A stretch of DNA of 64,000 bases from Cyprinodon diabolis (GCA_030533445.1 JARPUW010000555.1:124001-188000); one strand, 5' to 3'. Positions 1-11,919 are shown, counted from the stretch's first letter. Numbers and translations are program-made. The notes: a model not told the origin generated them from the sequence alone.

Positions 1-40
1 GAGCAGATGTTTTTGGTTCCAAGCTTCAAATAAGAAGGTT

Positions 41-87
41 GAGGCCAAAATGCTCTTTTCACAGTGAGATAATTCCATTTTGGCCTC
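41..87. other. Perfect 10-bp inverted repeat conserved in nearly every monomer (example copy)
   Basis: GAGGCCAAAA at 41-50 is the exact reverse complement of TTTTGGCCTC at 78-87, with 27 bases between. The pair is kept in almost all units despite changes in the loop. Units with ATAAGGCC in the loop gain a second, mutually exclusive hairpin: AGGCCA, loop TTT, TGGCCT. Rare units break an arm, for example GAGGCCACAA near 33346 and 36956, GAGGCTAAAA near 45493 and 49937, and TTTTGACCTC near 7731 and 52821. Dyads are common in centromeric satellites. A role as a protein site or cruciform is inference. Confidence 0.85.
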
Positions 88-164
88 TGGAGTTGTAACA
101 GACAAACCATTAATGATACAGCCATGATCTTTTCTGGCAATCATCTAGAGCTGAAAACTAACAA

Positions 165-170
165 TATAAA
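165..170 (+). promoter_or_regulatory. TATAAA motif present once per monomer (example copy)
   Basis: Most monomers contain CAATATAAAGTA, giving a TATA-box-like hexamer every ~178 bp on the plus strand. Some units have lost it (AATAAAAAG at 47217, 51839, 53617, 56285 and 56464; AACAAAATAAAG near 873 and 5498). Satellite arrays can be transcribed by RNA polymerase II, but nothing else here marks a promoter and the motif is expected by chance in AT-rich DNA. It is listed only as a candidate. Confidence 0.2.
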
Positions 171-712
171 GTAGATTTGAGCAGATGTTTTTGGTTCCAG
201 GCTTCAAATCAAAAGGTTGAGGCCAAAACGCTCTTTTCACAGTGAGATAATTCCATTTTGGCCTCTGGAGTTGTAACAGACAAACCATTAATGATACAAC
301 CATGATCTTTTCTAGCAATCATCTAGAGCTGAAAACTAACAATATAAAGTAGATTTGAGCAGATGTTTTTGGTTCCAAGCTTCAAATCAGAAGGTTGAGG
401 CCAAAACCCTCTTTTCACAGTGAGATAATGCCATTTTGGCCTCTGGAGTTGTAACAGACAAACCATTAATGATACAGCCATGATCTTTTCTGGCAATCAT
501 CTAGAGCTGAAAACTAACAATATAAAGTAGATTTGAGCAGATGTTTTTGGTTCCAAGCTTCAAATTAGAAGGTTGAGGCCAAAACGCTCTTTTCACAGTG
601 AGATAAGGCCATTTTGGCCTCTGGAGTTGTAACAGACAAACCATTAATGATACAGCCATGATCTTTTCTGGCAATCATCTAGAGCTGAAAACTAACAATA
701 TAAAGTAGATTT

Positions 713-2847
713 GAGCAGATGTTTTTGGTTCCAAGCTTCCAATAAGAAGGTTGAGGCCAAAATGCTCTTTTCACAGTGAGATAATGCCATTTTGGCCTCT
801 GGAGATGTAACAGACAAACCATTAATGATACAGCCATGATCTTTTCATGCAATCATCGAGAGCCGAAAACTAACAAAATAAAGTTGATTTGAGCAGATGT
901 TTTTGGTTCCAAGCTTCAAATCAGAAGTTGAGGCCAAAACGCTCTTTTCACAGTGAGATAAGGGCATTTTGGCCTCTGGAGTTGTAACAGACAAACTATT
1001 AATGATACAGCCATGATCTTTTCTGGCAATCATCTAGAGCTGAAAACTAACAATATAAAGTAGATTTGAGCAGATGTTTTTGGTTCCAAGCTTCAAATCA
1101 GAAGGTTGAGGCCAAAACGCTCTTTTCACAGTGAGATAAGGCCATTTTGGCCTCTGGAGTTGTAACAGACAAACCATTAATGATACAGCCATGATATTTT
1201 CTGGCAATCATCTAGAGCTGAAAACTAACAATATAAAGTAGATTTGAGCAGATGTTTTTGGTTCCAGGCTTCAAATCAAAAGGTTGAGGCCAAAACGCTC
1301 TTTTCACAGTGAGATAATTCCATTTTGGCCTCTGGAGTTGTAACAGACAAACCATTAATGATACAGCCATGATCTTTTCTGGCAATCATCTAGAGCTGAA
1401 AACTAACAATATAAAGTAGATTTGAGCAGATGTTTTTGGTTCCAGGCTTCAAATGAAGGTTGAGGCCAAAACGCTCTTTTCACAGTGAGATAATTCCATT
1501 TTGGCCTCTGGAGTTGTAACAGACAAACCATTAATGATACAGCCATGATCTTTTTTGGCAATCATCTAGAGCTGAAAACTAACAATATAAAGTAGATTTG
1601 AGCAGATGTTTTTGGTTCTAAGCTTCAAATTAGAAGGTTGAGGCCAAAACGCTATTTTAACAGTGAGATAAGGCCATTATGGCCTCTGGAGTTGTAACAG
1701 ACAAACCATTAATGATACAGCCATGATCTTTTCTGGCAATCATCCAGAGCTGCAAACTAACAATATAAAGTAGATTTGAGCAGATGTTTTTGGTTCCAAG
1801 CTTCCAATAAGAAGGTTGAGGCCAAAATGCTCTTTTCACAGTGAGATAAGGCCATTTTGGCCTCTGGAGTTGTAACAGACAAACCATTAATGATACAGCC
1901 ATGATCTTTTCATGCAATCATCTAGAGCCGAAAACTAACAATATAAAGTTGATTTGAGCAGATGTTTTTGGTTCCAAGCTTCAAATCAGAAGTTGAGGCC
2001 AAAACGCTCTTTTCACAGTGAGATAAGGGCATTTTGGCCTCTGGAGTTGTAACAGACAAACTATTAATGATACAGCCATGATCTTTTCTGGCAATCATCT
2101 AGAGCTGAAAACTAACAAAAGAAAGTAGATTTGAGCAGATGTTTTTGGTTCCAAGCTTCAAATCAGAAGGTTGAGGCCAAAACGCTCTTTTCACAGTGAG
2201 ATAAGGCCATTTTGGCCTCTGGAGTTGTAACAGACAAACCATTAATGATACAGCCATGATATTTTCTGGCAATCATCTAGAGCTGAAAACTAACAATATA
2301 GAGTAGATTTGAGCAGATGTTTTTGGTTCCAGGCTTCAAATCAAAAGGCTGAGGCCAAAACGCTCTTTTCACAGTGAGATAATTCCATTTTGGCCTCTGG
2401 AGTTGTAACAGACAAACCATTAATGATACAGCCATGATCTTTTCTGGCAATCATCTAGAGCTGAAAACTAGCAATATAAAGTAGATTTGAGCAGATGTTT
2501 TTTGTTCCAAGCTTCAAATCAGAAGGTTGAGGCCAAAACGCTCTTTTCACAGTGAGATAATGCCATTTTGGCCTCTGAAGTTGTAACAGACAAACCATTA
2601 ATTATACAGCCATGATCCTTTCTGGCAATCATCTAGAGCAGCTGAAAACTAACAATATAAAGTAGATTTGAGCAGATATTTTTGGTTCCAAGCTTCAAAT
2701 CAGAAGGTTGAGGCCAAAACGCTCTTTTCACAGTGAGATAATGCCATTTTGGCCTCTGGAGTTGTAACAGACAAACCATTAATGATACAGCCATGATCTT
2801 TTCTGGCAATCATCTAGAGCTGAAAACTAACAATATAAAGTAGATTT
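713..2847. repeat. 26-monomer-spaced duplication, copy 1
   Basis: Twelve monomers with private variants: CTTTTCATGC at 841, GATATTTTC near 1194, GTTCTAAGC near 1617, and an AGC insertion giving GAGCAGCTG at 2636. They recur in the same order about 4625 bp downstream (5466, 5820, 6241, 7262). The offset equals 26 monomers. Within this copy the first four units (713-1423) resemble 1778-2488 at a spacing of 1065 bp, an older 6-monomer duplication. Confidence 0.85.
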
Positions 2848-3025
2848 GAGCAGATGTTTTTGGTTCCAAGCTTCAAATCAGAAGGTTGAGGCCAAAACGC
2901 TCTTTTCACAGTGAGATAAGGCCATTTTGGCCTCTGGAGTTGTAACAGACAAACCATTAATGATACAGCCATGATCTTTTCTGGCAATCATCTAGAGCTG
3001 AAAACTAACAATATAAAGTAGATTT

Positions 3026-3914
3026 GAGCAGATGTTTTTGGTTCCAGGCTTCAAATGAAGGTTGAGGCCAAAACGCTCTTTTCACAGTGAGATAATTCCA
3101 TTTTGGCCTCTGGAGTTGTAACAGACAAACCATTAATGATACAGCCATGACCTTTTCTGGCAATCATCTAGAGCTGAAAACTAACAATATAAAGTAGATT
3201 TGAGCAGATGTTTTTGGTTCTAAGCTTCAAATTAGAAGGTTGAGGCCAAAACGCTATTTTAACAGTGAGATAAGGCCATTATGGCCTCTGGAGTTGTAAC
3301 AGACAAACCATTAATGATACAGCCATGATCTTTTCTGGCAATCATCTAGAGCTGCAAACTAACAATATAAAGTAGATTTGAGCAGATGTTTTTTGGTTCC
3401 AAGCTTAAAATCAGAAGGTTGAGGCCAAAACGCTCTTTTCACAGTGAGATAAGGCAATTTTGGCCTCCGGAGTTGTAACAGACAAACCATTAATGATACA
3501 GCCATGATCTTATCTGGCAATCATCTAGAGCTGAAAACTGACAATATAAAGTAGATTTGAGCAGATGTTTTTGGTTCCAAGCTTCTAATCAGAAGGTTGA
3601 GGCCAAAACGCTCTTTTCACAGTGAGATAAGGCCATGTTGGCCTCTGGAGTTGTAACAGACAAACCAATAATGATACAGCCATGATCTTTTCTGGCAATC
3701 ATCTAGAGCTGAAAACTGACAATATAAAGTAGATTTGAGCAGATGTTTTTGGTTCCAAGCTTCAAATCAGAAGGTTGAGGCCAAAATGCTCTTTTCACAG
3801 TGAGATAATGCCATTTTGGCCTCTGGAGTTGTAACAGACAAACCATTAATGATACAGCCATGATCTGTTCTGGTAATCATCTAGAGCTGAAAACTAACAA
3901 TGTAAAGTAGATTT
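3026..3914. repeat. 7-monomer-spaced duplication, copy 1
   Basis: Five monomers sharing a run of otherwise rare variants with 4271-5159 at an offset of 1245 bp (7 units): CAAATGAAGG, GTTCTAAGC with CCATTATGG, AGCTTAAAATC with CAATTTTGG, GATCTTATC, CTTCTAATC with CCATGTTGG, and GATCTGTTC. Similarity ends at a monomer boundary on each side. Confidence 0.88.
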
Positions 3915-4270
3915 GAGCAGATGTTTTTGGTTCCAAGCTTCAAATCAGAAGGTTGAGGCCAAAACGCTCTTTTCACAGTGAGATAAGGCCATTTTGGCCT
4001 CTGGAGTTGTAACAGACAAACCATTAATGATACAGCCATGATCTTTTCTGGCAATCACCTAGAGCTGAAAACTAACAATATAAAGTAGATTTGAGCAGAT
4101 GTTTTTGGTTCCAAGCTTCAAATAAGAAGGTTGAGGCCAAAATGCTCTTTTCACAGTGAGATAATTCCATTTTGGCCTCTGGAGTTGTAACAGACAAACC
4201 ATTAATGATACAGCCATGATCTTTTCTGGCAATCATCTAGAGCTGAAAACTAACAATATAAAGTAGATTT

Positions 4271-5159
4271 GAGCAGATGTTTTTGGTTCCAGGCTTCAAA
4301 TGAAGGTTGAGGCCAAAACGCTCTTTTCACAGTGAGATAATTCCATTTTGGCCTCTGGAGTTGTAACAGACAAACCATTAATGATACAGCCATGATCTTT
4401 TCTGGCAATCATCTAGAGCTGAAAACTAACAATATAAAGTAGATTTGAGCAGATGTTTTTGGTTCTAAGCTTCAAATTAGAAGGTTGAGGCCAAAACGCT
4501 ATTTTAACAGTGAGATAAGGCCATTATGGCCTCTGGAGTTGTAACAGATAAACCATTAATGATACAGCCATGATCTTTTCTGGCAATCATCTAGAGCTGC
4601 AAACTAACAATATAAAGTAGATTTGAGCAGATGTTTTTTGGTTCCAAGCTTAAAATCAGAAGGTTGAGGCCAAAACGCTCTTTTCACAGTGAGATAAGGC
4701 AATTTTGGCCTCCGGAGTTGTAACAGACAAACCATTAATGATACAGCCATGATCTTATCTGGCAATCATCTAGAGCTGAAAACTGACAATATAAAGTAGA
4801 TTTGAGCAGATGTTTTTGGTTCCAAGCTTCTAATCAGAAGGTTGAGGCCAAAACGCTCTTTTCACAGTGAGATAAGGCCATGTTGGCCTCTGGAGTTGTA
4901 ACAGACAAACCATTAATGATACAGCCATGATCTTTTCTGGCAATCATCTAGAGCTGAAAACTGACAATATAAAGTAGATTTGAGCAGATGTTTTTGGTTC
5001 CAAGCTTCAAATCAGAAGGTTGAGGCCAAAATGCTCTTTTCACAGTGAGATAATGCCATTTTGGCCTCTGGAGTTTTAACAGACAAACCATTAATGATAC
5101 AGCCATGATCTGTTCTGGCAATCATCTAGAGCTGAAAACTAACAATATAAAGTAGATTT
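4271..5159. repeat. 7-monomer-spaced duplication, copy 2
   Basis: Second copy of the five-monomer run at 3026-3914. Only isolated differences were seen, such as AACAGATAAACC near 4545 and GGAGTTTTAAC near 5072. Two units (3915-4270) separate the copies, so the duplicated segment was probably seven units, with later replacement at one end. Confidence 0.88.
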
Positions 5160-5337
5160 GAGCAGATGTTTTTGGTTCCAAGCTTCAAATCAGAAGGTTG
5201 AGGCCAAAACCCTCTTTTCACAGTGAGATAATGCCATTTTGGCCTCTGGAGTTGTAACAGACAAACCATTAATGATACAGCCATGATCTTTTCTGGCAAT
5301 CATCTAGAGCTGAAAACTAACAATATAAAGTAGATTT

Positions 5338-7473
5338 GAGCAGATGTTTTTGGTTCCAAGCTTCCAATAAGAAGGTTGAGGCCAAAATGCTCTTTTCACA
5401 GTGAGATAATGCCATTTTGGCCTCTGGAGATGTAACAGACAAACCATTAATGATACAGCCATGATCTTTTCATGCAATCATCGAGAGCCGAAAACTAACA
5501 AAATAAAGTTGATTTGAGCAGATGTTTTTGGTTCCAAGCTTCAAATCAGAAGTTGAGGCCAAAACGCTCTTTTGCACAGTGAGATAAGGGCATTTTGGCC
5601 TCTGGAGTTGTAACAGACAAACTATTAATGATACAGCCATGATCTTTTCTGGCAATCATCTAGAGCTGAAAACTAACAATATAAAGTAGATTTGAGCAGA
5701 TGTTTTTGGTTCCAAGCTTCAAATCAGAAGGTTGAGGCCAAAACGCTCTTTTCACAGTGAGATAAGGCCATTTTGGCCTCTGGAGTTGTAACAGACAAAC
5801 CATTAATGATACAGCCATGATATTTTCTGGCAATCATCTAGAGCTGAAAACTAACAATATAAAGTAGATTTGAGCAGATGTTTTTGGTTCCAGGCTTCAA
5901 ATCAAAAGGTTGAGGCCAAAACGCTCTTTTCACAGTGAGATAATTCCATTTTGGCCTCTGGAGTTGTAACAGACAAACCATTAATGATACAGCCATGATC
6001 TTTTCTGGCAATCATCTAGAGCTGAAAACTAACAATATAAAGTAGATTTGAGCAGATGTTTTTGGTTCCAGGCTTCAAATGAAGGTTGAGGCCAAAACGC
6101 TCTTTTCACAGTGAGATAATTCTATTTTGGCCTCTGGAGTTGTAACAGACAAACCATTAATGATACAGCCATGATCTTTTCTGGCAATCATCTAGAGCTG
6201 AAAACTAACAATATAAAGTAGATTTGAGCAGATGTTTTTGGTTCTAAGCTTCAAATTAGAAGGTTGAGGCCAAAACGCTATTTTAACAGTGAGATAAGGC
6301 CATTATGGCCTCTGGAGTTGTAACAGACAAACCATTAATGATACAGCCATGATCTTTTCTGGCAATCATCTAGAGCTGCAAACTAACAATATAAAGTAGA
6401 TTTGAGCAGATGTTTTTGGTTCCAAGCTTCCAATAAGAAGGTTGTGGCCAAAATGCTCTTTTCACAGTGAGATAATGCCATTTTGGCCTCTGGAGTTGTA
6501 ACAGACAAACCATTAATGATACAGCCATGATCTTTTCATGCAATCATCTAGAGCCGAAAACTAACAATATAAAGTTGATTTGAGCAGATGTTTTTGGTTC
6601 CAAGCTTCAAATCAGAAGTTGAGGCCAAAACGCTCTTTTCACAGTGAGATAAGGGCATTTTGGCCTCTGGAGTTGTAACAGACAAACTATTAATGATACA
6701 GCCATGATCTTTTCTGGCAATCATCTAGAGCTGAAAACTAACAAAATAAAGTAGATATGAGCAGATGTTTTTGGTTCCAAGCTTCAAATCAGAAGGTTGA
6801 GGCCAAAACGCTCTTTTCACAGTGAGATAAGGCCATTTTGGCCTCTGGAGTTGTAACAGACAAACCATTAATGATACAGCCATGGTATTTTCTGGCAATC
6901 ATCTAGAGCTGAAAACTAACAATATAGAGTAGATTTGAGCAGATGTTTTTGGTTCCAGGCTTCAAATCAAAAGGTTGAGGCCAAAACGCTCTTTTCACAG
7001 TGAGATAATTCCATTTTGGCCTCTGGAGTTGTAACAGACAAACCATTAATGATACAGCCATGATCTTTTCTGGCAATCATCTAGAGCTGAAAACTAGCAA
7101 TATAAAGTAGATTTGAGCAGATGTTTTTTGTTCCAAGCTTCAAATCAGAAGGTTGAGGCCAAAACGCTCTTTTCACAGTGAGATAATGCCATTTTGGCCT
7201 CTGAAGTTGTAATAGACAAACCATTAATTATACAGCCATGATCCTTTCTGGCAATCATCTAGAGCAGCTGAAAACTAACAATAAAAAGTAGATTTGAGCA
7301 GATATTTTTGGTTCCAAGCTTCAAATCAGAAGGTTGAGGCCAAAACGCTCTTTTCACAGTGAGATAATGCCATTTTGGCCTCTGGAGTTGTAACAGACAA
7401 ACCATTAATGATACAGCCATGATCTTTTCTGGCAATCATCTAGAGCTGAAAACTAACAATATAAAGTAGATTT
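5338..7473. repeat. 26-monomer-spaced duplication, copy 2
   Basis: Copy of 713-2847 at +4625 bp, +4626 after one inserted G (TTTTGCACAG near 5573). The diagnostic variants CTTTTCATGC, the CTTCCAATAAG units and GAGCAGCTG are all present in order. After 7474 the unit is a CAAATTAG/CTATTTTAAC/AAGGTC type, whereas copy 1 continues with a CAAATCAG/AAGGCC unit. Confidence 0.85.
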
Positions 7474-10400
7474 GAGCAGATGTTTTTGGTTCCAAGCTTC
7501 AAATTAGAAGGTTGAGGCCAAAACGCTATTTTAACAGTGAGATAAGGTCATTTTGGCCTCTGGAGTTGTAACAGACAAACCATTAATGATACAGCCATGA
7601 TCTTTTCTGGCAATCATCTAGAGCTGAAAACTAACAATATAAAGTAGATTTGAGCAGATGTTTTTGGTTCCAAGCTTCAAATCAGAAGGTTCAGGCCAAA
7701 ACGCTCTTTTCACAGTGAGATAATGCCATTTTGACCTCTGGAGTTGAAACAGACAAACCATTAATGATACAGCCATGATCTTTTCTGGCAATCATCTAAA
7801 GCTGAAAACTAACAATATAAAGTAGATTTGAGCAGATGTTTTTGGTTCCAAGCTTCAAATCAGAAGGTTGAGGCCAAAACGCTCTTTTCACAGTGAGATA
7901 AGGCCATTTTGGCCTCTGGAGTTGTAACAGACAAACCATTAATGATACAGCCATGATCTTTTCTGGCAATCATCTAGAGCTGAAAACTAACAATATAAAG
8001 TAGATTTGAGCAGATGTTTTTGGTTCCAAGCTTCAAATCAGAAGGTTGAGGCCAAAATGCTCTTTTCACAGTGAGATAATGCCATTTTGGCCTCTGGAGT
8101 TGTAACAGACAAACCATTAATGATACAGCCATGATCTTTTCTGGCAATCATCTAGAGCCGAAAAATAACAATATAAAGTGGATTTGAGCAGATGTTTTTG
8201 GTTTCAAGCTTCAAATCAGAAGTTGAGGCCAAAACACTCTTTTTACAGTGAGATAATGCCATTTTGGCCTCTGGAGTTGTAACAGACAAACCATTAATGA
8301 TACAGCCATGATCTTTTCTGGCAATCATCTAGAGCTGAAAACTAACAATATAAAGTAGATTTGAGCAGATGTTTTTGGTTCCAAGCTTCAAATCAGAAGG
8401 TTGAGGCCAAAACGCTCTTTTCACAGTGAGATAAGGCCATTTTGGCCTCTGGAGTTGTAACAGACAAACCATTAATGATACAGCCATGATCTTTCCTGGC
8501 AATCATATAGAGCTGAAAACTAACAATATAAAGTAGATTTAAGCAGATGTTTTTGGTTCCATGCTTCAAATCAGAAGGTTGAGGCCAAAATGCTCTTTTC
8601 ACAGTGAGATAAGGCCATTTTGGCCTCTGGAGTTTTAACAGACAAACTATTAATGATACAGCCATGATCTTTTCTGGCAATCATCTAGAGCTGAAAACTA
8701 ACAATATAAAGTAGATTTGAGCAGATGTTTTTGGTTCCAAGCTTCAAATCAGAAGGTTGAGGCCAAAACGCTCTTTTCACAGTGAGATAAGGCCATTTTG
8801 GCCTCTGGAGTTGTAACAGACAAACCATTAATGATACAGCCATGATCTTTTCTGGCAATCATCTAGAGCTGAAAACTAACAATATAAAGTAGATTTGAGC
8901 AGATGTTTTTGGTTCCAGGCTTCAAATCAAAAGGTTGAGGCCAAAACGCTCTTTTCACAGTGAGATAATTCCATTTTGGCCTCTGGAGTTGTAACAGACA
9001 AACCATTAATGATACAGCCATGATCTTTTCTGGCAATAATCTAGAGCTGAAAACTAGCAATATATAGTAGATTTGAGCAGATGTTTTTTGTTCCAAGCTT
9101 CAAATCAGAAGGTTGAGGCCAAAACGCTCTTTTCACAGTGAGATAATGCCATTTTGGCCTCTGAAGTTGTAACAGACAAACCATTAATGATACAGCCATG
9201 ATCCTTTCTGGCAATCATCTAGAGCTGAAAACTAACAATATAAAGTAGATTTGAGCAGATGTCTTTGGTTCCAAGCTTCAAATCAGAAGGTTGAGGCCAA
9301 AAAGCTCTTTTCACAGTGAGATAAGGCCATTTTGGCCTCCGGAGTTGTAACAGACAAACCATTAATGATACAGCCATGATCTTTTCTGGCAATCATATAG
9401 AGCTGAAAACTAACAATATAAAGTAGATTTGAGCAGATGTTTTTGGTTCCAAGCTTCAAATCAGAAGGTTGAGGCCAAAATGCTCTTTTCACAGTGAGAT
9501 AATGCCATTTTGGCCTCTGGAGTTGTAACAGACAAACCATTAATGATACAGCCATGATCTTTTCTGGCAATCATCTAGAGCTGAAAACTAACAATATAAA
9601 GTAGATTTGAGCAGATGTTTTTGGTTCCAAGCTTCATATTAGAAGGTTGAGGCCAAAACGCTATTTTAACAGTGAGATAAGGTCATTTTGGCCTCTGGAG
9701 TTGTAACAGACAAACCATTAATGATACAGCCATGACCTTTTCTGGCAATCATCTAGAGCTGAAAAATAACAATATAAAGTGGATTTGAGCAGATGTTTTT
9801 GGTTTCAAGCTTCAAATCAGAAGTTGAGGCCAAAACACTCTTTTTACAGTGAGATAATGCCATTTTGGCCTCTGGAGTTGTAACAGACAAACCATTATTG
9901 ATACAGCCATGATCTTTTCTGGCAATCATCTAGAGCTGAAAACTAACAATATAAAGTAGATTTGAGCAGATGTTTTTGGTTCCAAGCTTCAAATCAGAAG
10001 GTTGAGGCCAAAACGCTCTTTTCACAGTGAGATAAGGCCATTTTGGCCTCTGGAGTTGTAACAGACAAACCATTAATGATACAGCCATGATCTTTTCTGG
10101 CAATCATCTAGAGCTGAAAACTAACAATATAAAGTAGATTTGAGCAGATGTTTTTGGTTCCAAGCTTCAAATCAGAAGGTTGAGGCCAAAATGCTCTTTT
10201 CACAGTGAGATAATGCCATTTTGGCCTCTGGAGTTGTAACAGACAAACCATTAATGATACAGCCATGATCTTTTCTGGCAATCATCTAGAGCTGAAAACT
10301 AACAATATAAAGTAGATTTGAGCAGATGTTTTTGGTTCCAAGCTTCATATTAGAAGGTTGAGGCCAAAACGCTATTTTAACAGTGAGATAAGGTCATTTT

Positions 10401-10497
10401 GGCCTCTGGAGTTGTAACAGACAAACCATTAATGATACAGCCATGACCTTTTCTGGCAATCCTCTAGAGCTGAAAACTAACAATATAAAGTAGATTT
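7474..10497. repeat. Transitional monomers introducing subtypes B, D and F
   Basis: About 17 units. The first clear type F units lie at about 8184-8360 and 9783-9959, the first CTTCATATTAG type B units near 9631 and 10342, and a type D unit near 9263. These become the building blocks of the higher-order repeat that follows. No gene or other element is present. Confidence 0.8.
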
Positions 10498-11386
10498 GAG
10501 CAGATGTTTTTGGTTCCAAGCTTCAAATGAGAAGGTTGAGGCCAAAACGCTCTTTTCACAGTGAGATAATGCCATTTTGGCCTCTGGAGTTGTAACAGAC
10601 AAACCATTAATGATACAGCCATGATCTTTCTGGCAATCATCTAAAGCTGAAAACTAACAATATAAAGTAGATTTGAGCAGATGTTTTTGGTTCCAAGCTT
10701 CAAATCAGAAGGTTGAGGCCAAAACGCTCTTTTCACAGTGAGATAATGCCATTTTGGCCTCTGAAGTTGTAACAGACAAACCATTAATGATACAGCCATG
10801 ATCCTTTCTGGCAATCATCTAGAGCTGAAAAATAACAATATAAAGTAGATTTGAGCAGATGTCTTTGGTTCCAAGCTTCAAATCAGAAGGTTGAGGCCAA
10901 AAAGCTCTTTTCACAGTGAGATAAGGCCATTTTGGCCTCCGGAGTTGTAACAGACAAACCATTAATGATACAGCCATGATCTTTTCTGGCAATCATATAG
11001 AGCTGAAAACTAACAATATAAAGTAGATTTGAGCAGATGTTTTTGGTTCCAAGCTTCAAATCAGAAGGTTGAGGCCAAAATGCTCTTTTCACAGTGAGAT
11101 AATGCCATTTTGGCCTCTGGAGTTGTAACAGACAAACCATTAATGATACAGCCATGATCTTTTCTGGCAATCATCTAGAGCTGAAAACTAACAATATAAA
11201 GTAGATTTGAGCAGATGTTTTTGGTTCCAAGCTTCATATTAGAAGGTTGAGGCCAAAACGCTATTTTAACAGTGAGATAAGGTCATTTTGGCCTCTGAAA
11301 TTGTAACAGACAAACCATTAATGATACAGCCATGACCTTTTCTGGCAATCCTCTAGAGCTGAAAACTAACAATATAAAGTAGATTT
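10498..11386. repeat. Five-monomer block C-E-D-x-B, copy 1
   Basis: Order: type C (CAAATGAG, CTAAAGC), type E (CTGAAGTTG, GATCCTTTC), type D from 10854, a CAAATCAG/AATGCTC unit, then type B. The next block starts 889 bp later at 11387 with C-E-D, but its D unit is recombinant. This five-unit motif is the core that recurs through the 16-monomer repeats downstream. Confidence 0.8.
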
Positions 11387-11741
11387 GAGCAGATGTTTTT
11401 GGTTCCAAGCTTCAAATGAGAAGGTTGAGGCCAAAACGCTCTTTTCACAGTGAGATAATGCCATTTTGGCCTCTGGAGTTGTAACAGACAAACCATTAAT
11501 GATACAGCCATGATCTTTCTGGCAATCATCTAAAGCTGAAAACTAACAATATAAAGTAGATTTGAGCAGATGTTTTTGGTTCCAAGCTTCAAATCAGAAG
11601 GTTGAGGCCAAAACGCTCTTTTCACAGTGAGATAATGCCATTTTGGCCTCTGAAGTTGTAACAGACAAACCATTAATGATACAGCCATGATCCTTTCTGG
11701 CAATCATCTAGAGCTGAAAACTAACAATATAAAGTAGATTT

Positions 11742-11919
11742 GAGCAGATGTCTTTGGTTCCAAGCTTCAAATCAGAAGGTTGAGGCCAAAAAGCTCTTTT
11801 CACAGTGAGATGATGCCATTTTGGCCTCTGGAGTTGTAACAGACAAACCATTAATGATACAGCCATGATCTTTTCTGGCAATCATCTAGAGCTGAAAACT
11901 AACAATATAAAGTAGATTT
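11742..11919. repeat. Hybrid type D monomer (in-phase crossover product)
   Basis: The first part is type D (ATGTCTTTGG, AAAAAGCTC). From about 11810 the unit reads GATGATGCC, CTCTGGAG and CATCTAGAGC, which belongs to the unit that normally follows D. The unit is still 178 bp. The simplest reading is loss of exactly one monomer length by recombination between neighbouring units in register. Confidence 0.75.

Larger units (their letters stand above)
1..178. repeat. Reference monomer of the 178-bp satellite
   Basis: First complete unit, used here for monomer coordinates; the phase is arbitrary. It carries a HindIII site (AAGCTT) at 21-26, one arm of a perfect inverted repeat at 41-50 and the other at 78-87, the 8-bp palindrome CATTAATG at 108-115, an XbaI site (TCTAGA) at 144-149 and TATAAA at 165-170. 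G+C is 65 of 178. Most units keep HindIII and XbaI, so either enzyme should give a ladder of ~178-bp multiples in genomic DNA. Since 178 = 3 x 59 + 1, a reading frame moves by one base at each monomer, which argues against a coding role. Confidence 0.95.
1..712. repeat. Left-edge monomers 1-4, mixed subtypes
   Basis: Four 178-bp units starting at 1, 179, 357 and 535. The second is type A (AGGCTTCAAATCAAAAGG, ATAATTCC). The third carries AAAACCCTC, which recurs in the unit at 5160-5337. That pairing means the later copy of this neighbourhood (5160-7473) lacks an equivalent of the unit at 535-712. Confidence 0.85.

Noticed and set aside
11..30. RNA polymerase III internal promoter (B-box-like GGTTCCAAGCT) suggesting a tRNA-derived origin
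   Set aside because: It matches GGTTCGANTCC poorly (the central G and two 3' positions are wrong), there is no convincing A box at proper spacing, and no cloverleaf can be drawn.
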